Shown: piece after piece, positions 1 through 4,902 of the stretch
How positions within the stretch are numbered: position 1 is the first letter of the stretch
Layout of the letters: each line of letters opens with the position of its first letter
Assembly (NCBI GenBank): GCA_000431275.1
Contig: HF989199.1
Location: 1 to 10,010, forward strand
From: Prevotella sp. CAG:755
Lineage (GTDB): Bacteria > Bacteroidota > Bacteroidia > Bacteroidales > Bacteroidaceae
Direction of reading: 5' to 3'
Length of the DNA: 10,010 bases
Position numbers and translations under genes: made by a program
The notes under the pieces: generated by a model
Seen by the model: only the letters and a program-made list of their open reading frames with translations
Database searches by the model: none
What the model was told of the DNA's origin: nothing

Positions 1-1
1 G

Positions 2-787
2 ACCCGCCTCTTCCGCCTGAGCCGCATAGTGGCGGGCTACTCCGGCATACCCATCCCGAGCAACGCGCCCATCACGGGCGAGAGTGTGTTCACCCAAGTG
101 GCCGGCGTGCACGCCGACGGCGACAACAAGAGCGGCCTCTACTGCAACGCGCTCCTGCCCGAGCGCTTCGGGCGACGCCGCGAGTACGCCCTGGGCAAGA
201 ACAGCGGAAAGGCGAACATCCTGCGCAACCTTGAAGAACTCGGGCTTGAACTCACGCCCGACGAAGCCCGCCGTGTGACACGCCGCATCATCGAACTGGG
301 CGACCGCAAAGAGCTCGTGACGCAAGAAGACCTGCCATACATCGTCGCCGACGTCCTCAAACACGACGCCCCCGACGACCGCGTGAAGCTCGTCAGCTAC
401 GTCGTCACCACGGCCAACGGCCTGCGTCCCTGCGCCTCCTTACGCATCAGCATAGACGGCACAGAGTACGAAGCCAGTGCCGCCGGCGACGGACAGTATG
501 ACGCCTTCATGCGCGGGCTGCACAAGATCTTTGAACGGAGGCTGCAACGCAAGCTCCCGAAACTGACCAACTACGCCGTCACCATACCGCCCGGCGGCCG
601 CACCGACGCTTTCGTCCAGACGGTCATCACGTGGGAACGCGACGGCAGGGAATTCCGCACGCGCGGACTCGACGCCGACCAGACCGACGCCGCCATACAA
701 GCCACCATCCGTATGCTCAACCTGCTCTGCACAGCGCCCAAAGGCAGCGGGGCAGCCACAGACGAATCAAACGATAACCCCAATTAA
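2..787 (+). CDS. 2-isopropylmalate/citramalate synthase-like protein, C-terminal part (5' end outside window)
   Basis: The frame is open to the left edge (codons from base 2), so the catalytic TIM-barrel start is missing; GTG at 29 lies inside the protein and is not its start. The visible part begins with the end of the HMGL-like barrel and linker ([19 protein letters not shown], then a [13 protein letters not shown] stretch that matches the family's His-Gly metal/active-site region). From about base 380 it continues into a LeuA-type dimerisation/regulatory domain, with GDGQYDA, GRTDAFV and a final [13 protein letters not shown] helix. Such enzymes condense acetyl-CoA with a 2-oxoacid (2-oxoisovalerate or pyruvate) at the start of leucine or isoleucine synthesis, and the C-terminal domain normally mediates end-product inhibition. 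It ends 7 bases before leuB, so the two are almost certainly co-transcribed. I cannot tell isopropylmalate from citramalate synthase without the N-terminal half. Confidence 0.88.
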   Translation, partial: TRLFRLSRIVAGYSGIPIPSNAPITGESVFTQVAGVHADGDNKSGLYCNALLPERFGRRREYALGKNSGKANILRNLEELGLELTPDEARRVTRRIIELGDRKELVTQEDLPYIVADVLKHDAPDDRVKLVSYVVTTANGLRPCASLRISIDGTEYEASAAGDGQYDAFMRGLHKIFERRLQRKLPKLTNYAVTIPPGGRTDAFVQTVITWERDGREFRTRGLDADQTDAAIQATIRMLNLLCTAPKGSGAATDESNDNPN

Positions 788-794
788 ACCAAGA

Positions 795-1856
795 ATGAAA
801 CTGAACATTGCAGTACTTGCCGGCGACGGCATCGGCCCTGAGATCTCCGTACAGGGCGTAGCAGTCATGCAGGCCGTCGGCCAACGCTTCGGCCATGAAT
901 TTACGTTCAACGATGCCCTCGTCGGAGCAGCGGCCATCGACGCCGTGGGCGACCCCTTCCCCGAAGCCACCTACGAAACCTGCCGCTCGGCCGACGCCGT
1001 GCTCTTCTCCGCCGTAGGCGACCCGAAGTACGACAACAATCCCGCGGCCACCGTCCGCCCCGAACAGGGCCTGCTCGCAATGCGCAAGAAGCTCGGCCTG
1101 TTCGCCAACATCCGCCCGGTCGAAACCTTCGACTGCCTCGTGCATAAATCGCCGCTTAAAGACGAGCTCGTGCGTGGCGCCGACTTCATCTGCATCCGCG
1201 AACTGACGGGCGGCATGTACTTCGGCGAAAAACATGAAGGCGACGACATGGCTTTCGATACGAACAAGTACACACGCCCGGAGGTCGAGCGCATTCTCCG
1301 CGTAGCCTATGATTATGCCCGCCGCCGTCGCCGCCACCTCACCGTGGTCGACAAGGCCAACGTGCTGGCCTCCTCACGTCTTTGGCGCCGCGTGGCGCAA
1401 GAGATGGCGCCCGAATACCCCGACGTGACGACGGACTACATGTACGTGGACAACGCCGCGATGCGCATGATCCAGGAGCCGACGTTCTTCGACGTCATGG
1501 TGACGGAAAATACCTTTGGAGACATTCTGACGGACGAAGGATCGTGCATCACGGGGTCCATGGGCCTGCTTCCTTCCGCTTCGACGGGCGAGGGCACACC
1601 GGTGTTTGAACCCATCCACGGTTCGTGGCCGCAAGCCAAGGGGCTGAACATCGCCAACCCCGTAGCTCAGATTCTGTCGGTCGCTATGCTCTTCGACTAT
1701 TTCGACCTGAAAGACGAAGCCGCCGCAGTGCGCAGCGCTGTCAACGCCTCGCTCGACGAGGGCGTCCGTACTCCTGAGATCCAAGTACCGGGCGGGGCAC
1801 ACTTCGGCACCGACGCGGTCGGTGCCTGGATTGCCGACCGCGTGTGCCAGGCCTGA
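795..1856 (+). CDS. leuB: 3-isopropylmalate dehydrogenase
   Basis: This cytoplasmic enzyme oxidatively decarboxylates 3-isopropylmalate to 2-oxoisocaproate with NAD+, the third step of leucine synthesis. The 353-residue product is full length for the family. Visible motifs are the N-terminal GDGIGPEI (10-17), the substrate-arginine region [21 protein letters not shown] (R98, R107 area), [11 protein letters not shown] (134-144, with R135 and catalytic-type Y142), VDKANVL (185-191, general-acid K187), D219 in the YVDN segment, the metal-binding [10 protein letters not shown] (239-248, D243 and D247) and EPIHGS (272-277) followed by NIANP for NAD binding. ATG at 795 is the natural start because it immediately precedes the first beta strand and sits 7 bases after the upstream stop. 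No Shine-Dalgarno sequence is evident, as is usual in Bacteroidota. It is the last gene of the operon; a long inverted repeat follows. Confidence 0.96.
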   Translation: MKLNIAVLAGDGIGPEISVQGVAVMQAVGQRFGHEFTFNDALVGAAAIDAVGDPFPEATYETCRSADAVLFSAVGDPKYDNNPAATVRPEQGLLAMRKKLGLFANIRPVETFDCLVHKSPLKDELVRGADFICIRELTGGMYFGEKHEGDDMAFDTNKYTRPEVERILRVAYDYARRRRRHLTVVDKANVLASSRLWRRVAQEMAPEYPDVTTDYMYVDNAAMRMIQEPTFFDVMVTENTFGDILTDEGSCITGSMGLLPSASTGEGTPVFEPIHGSWPQAKGLNIANPVAQILSVAMLFDYFDLKDEAAAVRSAVNASLDEGVRTPEIQVPGGAHFGTDAVGAWIADRVCQA

Positions 1857-1928
1857 CCCCGGGTCTCTCCCGCAGCTGCCGCGGGGCCGCAGCCGTCCGT
1901 CCGGCCAGCGCCCCGCAGTGATACCTCC

Positions 1929-1989
1929 AACAGAAGCAGTTCCCGTTCAGGCTGTCCGGCTGACAGCATGAGCGGGAACTGCTTCTGTT
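1929..1989. terminator. Long inverted repeat, probable bidirectional terminator between leuB and the convergent small gene
   Basis: The arms 1929-1949 and 1969-1989 pair over 21 bp with a single G-T wobble. The loop contains a second, inner 6-bp hairpin (GCTGTC against GACAGC, 1951-1966). It lies 72 bases after the leuB stop and 18 bases before the stop of the minus-strand gene at 2008-2202, so one structure could end both transcripts. The T tract is poor on both sides (TTT after the right arm on the plus strand), so termination efficiency is inferred from position and stem strength. Confidence 0.72.
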
Positions 1990-2007
1990 TATACCGACCG
2001 CCGGAGC

Positions 2008-2202
2008 TTAGGCCCAGGCATCGTAATAGTCCGAATCGGTGAAGCTGGCCGTATAATACGCAGCCTTTTCGCGCAAGTTGTCGAGCGCCTCATCGGGCGT
2101 CTCCCCGAAAGCGCAGTTACGGTAGTCGCCTACGACATAAGCGATAAAGAGTCCGTCTTCCGTAGGTTCAACGGTAAGATTGTTCAAAGGGAAATCTTCC
2201 AT
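2008..2202 (-). CDS. Small HicB-like hypothetical protein (64 aa)
   Basis: The 64-residue acidic protein starts at ATG 2202 and ends at TAA 2008-2010. Residues 15-48 (EDGLFIAYVVGDYRNCAFGETPDEALDNL and on) follow the HicB/UPF0150 pattern: a strand reading out a substrate-like sheet, then a G-x-T-xx-EAL-xN-L helix. In HicAB systems this fold is the antitoxin that masks the HicA RNase. No HicA-like gene lies next to it: the neighbours are leuB (convergent) and hemW. The C-terminal DNA-binding helix-turn-helix of full HicB proteins is also missing. I therefore call it an orphan HicB-fold protein of unknown role. The coding call rests on a start and stop that fit cleanly between the terminator at 1929-1989 and a possible promoter, and on a plausible folded composition. 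The resemblance is from motif memory, not a search. Confidence 0.72.
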   Translation of the reverse strand: MEDFPLNNLTVEPTEDGLFIAYVVGDYRNCAFGETPDEALDNLREKAAYYTASFTDSDYYDAWA

Positions 2203-2228
2203 GTCTGTCAGTTTTTTGAATGCCTACG

Positions 2229-2236
2229 CAAAGGTG
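2229..2236 (-). promoter_or_regulatory. Weak candidate -7 box for the HicB-like gene
   Basis: Read on the minus strand this is CACCTTTG, one mismatch from the Bacteroidota -7 consensus TAnnTTTG. It would start transcription about 20 bases before the ATG at 2202, similar to the leader lengths inferred for other genes here. No -33 TTTG lies at the expected distance, so this is a weak call. Confidence 0.3.
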
Positions 2237-2325
2237 GCCTGATTCTATGACAAAAGCATTGCTTTCTTATGACGAAACGGTGATGATTTCCCGCGCTGCG
2301 GCAATGCCCCGCCGGTGGCCGCCGC

Positions 2326-3459
2326 TCAATCGCCGATGCGCATGAAGTCGCTCATCACGTCGTCCGAGACGAAAAGGCCACGGCGTGTCAGACGCAGCAC
2401 ACCGTCTTCCATTCGTAGCCTCCCGGCCCTGACATGTGGCATGGCTGTCCGCACCACTTCGGCACATGCCTCCCGCCCGAAGCGAGCTTCGACCCGGTCG
2501 AGCCGAAGGCCGTCGGACATGCGCAGCGAAGTGAGAATGAGGTCGTTGAACTGCTCGTCGGCCGTCAGATGCTCCACCTCGTGAGGCACGCAGGGCGACG
2601 CATCGAGATAAGCGCGGAGGTCGGGCAGGTTGCGCCGGCGGCAGGCTTCGCCGTCAAAGGAATGGGCACCCGGACCGCAGCCGATGTAAGGCGCACCAGT
2701 CCAATAGGCCGTATTATGACGGGCACGGTGTCCCGCGAGGGCGAAGTTCGAAATCTCATAATGCTCAAAGCCCGCGCGGGCCGTGCGGTCCATCAAACGC
2801 TCAAAGAGAGCGAGGCTCAGCTCGTCGCTGGCCTCGTCCACCTCTCCCCGGCTGCGCATCCGCCAAAGCTCCGTGCCTTCCTCGTAGATAAGGGCATAGG
2901 CCGACAAGTGGGCCACAGGCAAGGCCAGCGCCCGGTCAAGGTCGGCCTCCCACTGCGCCTGGGTCTGCCCGGGCAGGCCATAAATCAAATCGACGCTCAG
3001 GTTGTCAATTCCCGCACGGAAAAGGCGTTCGACAGCCGCCGTAGCCTGGCTTCCGCTATGGCGCCGGCGCAGGAGCCGCAGGGCGTCGTCGTCAAAGGTC
3101 TGCACACCGAGGCTCACGCGGTTCACCGGCAACGCCGCGAGAGCGGCGACATAGTCGGGCGTCAGGTCGTCGGGATTTGCCTCAATCGTCACTTCGGCGT
3201 CGGGCGCCACTGCATAAGCGTCGTAAACGGCCGCCAGCAGACGTTCCAACTCGTCCGGCGCAAGCTGCGAGGGCGTTCCGCCTCCCAGATAGACCGTAGC
3301 CAGGCGGCGCCCGTCGGCTTCGTCGGCACGGCGGGCCAGCTCGCGGCTGAGGGCGCCGACATAGCGCTCCCGCTCAGCCGCCCCGAACGTGGTGGAATAG
3401 AAGTCGCAATACACGCAGCGACGCTGACAGAAAGGGATGTGCAAGTAAAGCCCCGTCAT
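2326..3459 (-). CDS. hemW: Radical SAM haem chaperone HemW (coproporphyrinogen III oxidase-like)
   Basis: HemW proteins bind haem and are thought to deliver it to target enzymes; they were formerly annotated as oxygen-independent coproporphyrinogen oxidases. The 377-residue product has the family's usual length. Visible features are the radical-SAM cluster motif CxxxCxxC (C11, C15, C18) right after YLHIPF, the SAM-binding GGGTPS (59-64), EANPDDLT (93-100), the strand SLGVQTFDDDALRLLRR (116-132), GLPGQT (161-166), and ISNFA followed by the HemW-type HNxxYW (248-253) and GCGPGAHSF (260-268). A winged-helix-like C-terminal domain starts near LTADEQFNDLILTSLRMSDG. The ATG overlaps the stop of the upstream protease gene as ATGA (3456-3459), so translation is probably coupled and both share the promoter near 4321-4328. 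HemW rather than HemN is favoured by length and HNxxYW. Confidence 0.93.
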   Translation of the reverse strand: MTGLYLHIPFCQRRCVYCDFYSTTFGAAERERYVGALSRELARRADEADGRRLATVYLGGGTPSQLAPDELERLLAAVYDAYAVAPDAEVTIEANPDDLTPDYVAALAALPVNRVSLGVQTFDDDALRLLRRRHSGSQATAAVERLFRAGIDNLSVDLIYGLPGQTQAQWEADLDRALALPVAHLSAYALIYEEGTELWRMRSRGEVDEASDELSLALFERLMDRTARAGFEHYEISNFALAGHRARHNTAYWTGAPYIGCGPGAHSFDGEACRRRNLPDLRAYLDASPCVPHEVEHLTADEQFNDLILTSLRMSDGLRLDRVEARFGREACAEVVRTAMPHVRAGRLRMEDGVLRLTRRGLFVSDDVMSDFMRIGD

Positions 3460-4292
3460 GCTTCGTCACTGGGGATGAGCGCACAGTCATGGCGCGTGCG
3501 CAGGGAAATCCACGCCACGACCAGCCCGAACGTGATGAACGCACAGACCGATCCTTCGATGCCGAAGTCGCCCCCGCTGAGCCACCACGGCCCGGAGGGC
3601 TCCATAAGGAGCAGGCGGGGATTGCCGATACCGCTCACGTTGAAACCGGCCATACTCTGCGCGGCATTCCACCCGAAGTGGAACGCCGTGGCGGCGGCCA
3701 GCCCCATACGGATGCGCAGGATGGCCAGGAGGACACCTGCGAGAAATACATTGACAAAGGCGACGGACGTCATGCCCTCGTTGCCGCAATGAAAGAGCGC
3801 AAAGACAAGCGCCGTCGCCGCTACGGCCACACGTGTGCCCGCCGCCCGGCGCCAGACGCCCAGCAGGAAGCCACGGAAGCCCACTTCTTCGAAAAAGGCA
3901 ATCGGCAAGCAAGCCGCGGCGAAAGCTGCGGCCAGATCCGGACGCGCCGAGCAGCCGACGATCCGCGCACCGTCGAGGCCCACAAGGAGCGCCACAGTCA
4001 CAGCCAGCAGCCCTATGCCGGCCGCTCCCCAAAGGAGCAACGCGCGCCAAGGCGACGCACCGAAAACAAACAGTTCGCGCACCGGGCGCCGCTCGACGAA
4101 CCGCCACAGCAGAGGAGCTACGAGCAGAACGCCTACTCCGCTGAACGCCGTCACTACAAGCACGGCCCACTCGGACACGGCCACATCATAGCACAACGAC
4201 ACCGCGGCGATTGTCGCTACCCACAACAAGGCAAAAGCCACAGTGAGCCCGCATGCGACAGCGCACTTCTTCAATATATCCCAGAAGTTCAT
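3456..4292 (-). CDS. CPBP-family intramembrane glutamic endopeptidase
   Basis: The 278-residue protein is strongly hydrophobic, with several predicted membrane spans (roughly residues 10-33, 42-64, 84-105, 120-138, 155-168, 176-192 and 246-264). All CPBP (Abi/Rce1-like) motifs are present: EEVGFRG at 135-141 (E135, E136, R140), FALFH at 164-168 (H168) and HFGWN at 205-209 (H205, N209). These residues form the catalytic centre of glutamate-type intramembrane proteases that act in the cytoplasmic membrane. Bacterial members process prenylated peptides or bacteriocins, or have unknown substrates, and nothing here identifies the substrate. The start at ATG 4290-4292 lies about 22 bases after the predicted transcription start. 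The gene is first in a two-gene unit with hemW, with a 4-base ATGA overlap. The low-complexity segment at 211-243, between two hydrophobic stretches, probably forms a loop outside the membrane. Confidence 0.9.
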   Translation of the reverse strand: MNFWDILKKCAVACGLTVAFALLWVATIAAVSLCYDVAVSEWAVLVVTAFSGVGVLLVAPLLWRFVERRPVRELFVFGASPWRALLLWGAAGIGLLAVTVALLVGLDGARIVGCSARPDLAAAFAAACLPIAFFEEVGFRGFLLGVWRRAAGTRVAVAATALVFALFHCGNEGMTSVAFVNVFLAGVLLAILRIRMGLAAATAFHFGWNAAQSMAGFNVSGIGNPRLLLMEPSGPWWLSGGDFGIEGSVCAFITFGLVVAWISLRTRHDCALIPSDEA

Positions 4293-4320
4293 AAATGTCT
4301 TAAAGTTGTCTTACGCCCGC

Positions 4321-4352
4321 CAAAGATAGTGAAAGGCGGGCGCCGGAGCAAG
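4321..4352 (-). promoter_or_regulatory. Bacteroidota-type promoter for the CPBP-hemW unit
   Basis: On the minus strand 4328-4321 reads TATCTTTG, a perfect match to the -7 consensus TAnnTTTG. Twenty bases upstream, 4352-4349 reads CTTG, one base off the -33 TTTG. Transcription would begin near 4314, leaving a leader of about 22 bases before the ATG at 4292. The same 20-base spacing recurs in the promoter at 9889-9920. Confidence 0.7.
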
Positions 4353-4371
4353 AGAATACATGCTTTTCTAC

Positions 4372-4387
4372 CCGCCCGGCCGGGCGG
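4372..4387. repeat. Perfect 16-bp GC palindrome
   Basis: The bases CCGCCCGG-CCGGGCGG are their own reverse complement. The right half and the following AAA form a 13-mer (4378-4390, GGCCGGGCGGAAA) that recurs exactly at 7551-7563, just ahead of the second 21-bp array. It may therefore be part of the same dispersed element. No T tract suitable for termination follows on either strand. Confidence 0.6.
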
Positions 4388-4432
4388 AAAAACACCCGCG
4401 AGCAACAACCGGCCTGACGGACGGGACGGAAG

Positions 4433-4516
4433 CAGCGACAGAATTTACAGGTCGGCTGACAGAAATGCCTGTCACTGCGACAGAAAAACCTGCCACTGTC
4501 ACGGAAAATCCCGTCG
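4433..4516. repeat. 21-bp tandem repeat array A (four units)
   Basis: Four consecutive 21-bp units (4433-4453, 4454-4474, 4475-4495, 4496-4516) share the pattern GACAG/CACGG, an A/T core, then CCTG/CCCG-TC/CC. The second unit contains a clean dyad, TGACAG-AAATGC-CTGTCA (4457-4474). The bases 4468-4483 (CCTGTCACTGCGACAG) recur exactly in array B. A further, more decayed unit may precede it at 4412-4432. Confidence 0.85.
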
Positions 4517-4648
4517 CGAAAACCACGCGGGGCAGCACGGCATAATGCCTTCCTCCCGCGGCTGCGAAGCACACCTTACGCACCCCGCCCAATCGGCCGG
4601 CGGCTTTCCGGCTTCTTCCACGTACTGTTCAAGAAGAAAGATGCTTTT

Positions 4649-4743
4649 GGAATACTTTCAGACACCGTAAAATTTCTATTTATCAGTATTTCAATCAATT
4701 ACAAACAACTAACGGAAAACTTTCATCCGCTGTAAAACTTTCC
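4649..4743. repeat. Pair of direct repeats in the AT-rich region upstream of nrdJ
   Basis: Two related stretches, 4649-4677 and 4714-4743, each have the form GGAAxACTTTCA, a few bases, then GTAAAAxTTTC. The A(C/A)TTTC cores lie 17 bases apart in the first copy and 18 apart in the second. They sit 35-130 bases upstream of the candidate -7 box of nrdJ, as regulator binding sites would. No known box was matched. Confidence 0.5.
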
Positions 4744-4777
4744 AGTTGGCCAATACGTATAATCCAAAAGTTATCCG

Positions 4778-4785
4778 TAGCTTTG
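4778..4785 (+). promoter_or_regulatory. nrdJ: Candidate -7 promoter box of nrdJ
   Basis: TAGCTTTG is a perfect match to TAnnTTTG. No TTTG is found 19-22 bases upstream, so the -33 element is missing or divergent. Transcription would start near 4792, giving a leader of roughly 110 bases before the GTG start. Confidence 0.5.
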
Positions 4786-4796
4786 CAGGGCTGTCG

Positions 4797-4849
4797 GGAA
4801 CGCCCCCGTCCCCCGTCCCAACGCGAACCGCATCCGCGGCAACGGGACG
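4797..4849 (+). promoter_or_regulatory. Structured, GC-rich nrdJ leader
   Basis: Within the predicted leader, CGTCCC (4814-4819) can pair with GGGACG (4844-4849), enclosing a small CCGC/GCGG hairpin. A second CGTCCC (4807-4812) can instead pair with GGGAACG at 4797-4803 or with the same GGGACG. Alternative pairings like these are what a leader regulator would need. No cobalamin riboswitch B12 box is recognisable, so regulation is only a possibility. Confidence 0.3.
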
Positions 4850-4902
4850 CCACAGTGCACCTCGACTACGAAGGACACTAACCCTCTAACCTATATATTA
4901 TA

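Larger units (their letters stand above)
4293..4902. other. Divergent intergenic region between the CPBP gene and nrdJ
   Basis: This 610-base spacer holds no credible gene. From left to right it contains the minus-strand promoter (4321-4352), a perfect 16-bp GC palindrome (4372-4387), a tandem 21-bp repeat array (4433-4516), about 130 bases with nothing recognised (4517-4648), an AT-rich stretch with paired direct repeats (4649-4743), a candidate nrdJ -7 box (4778-4785) and a GC-rich, hairpin-capable leader (about 4792-4902). Open frames crossing the 21-bp array are by-products of a stop-free repeat whose length is a multiple of three. Confidence 0.8.

Noticed and set aside
2251..2266. Small hairpin (AAAGC/GCTTT) as a hemW terminator
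   Set aside because: The 5-bp stem with a 3-base loop is too weak to claim. It lies about 60 bases after the hemW stop, and no better candidate is visible there.
2434..3792. Long plus-strand open frame (452 codons) opposite hemW and the CPBP gene
   Set aside because: It is antisense to two genes with complete catalytic motifs, and its translation has no recognisable domain. Long antisense frames are common in GC-rich DNA.
4360..4592. Small open frames on both strands with 7-residue repeats across array A
   Set aside because: A 21-bp stop-free repeat is automatically open in several frames on both strands, and no start signal or conserved product is visible.
3489..4670. Plus-strand open frame (393 codons) running from the CPBP gene into the spacer
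   Set aside because: The translation is low-complexity and Arg/His/Pro-rich, it is antisense to the protease, and its tail is only the 21-bp repeat read through.
4786..4902. Cobalamin riboswitch upstream of the B12-dependent reductase
   Set aside because: The GGGAAC and GCCACAG fragments hint at it, but the B12 box and the conserved core pairing cannot be laid out.
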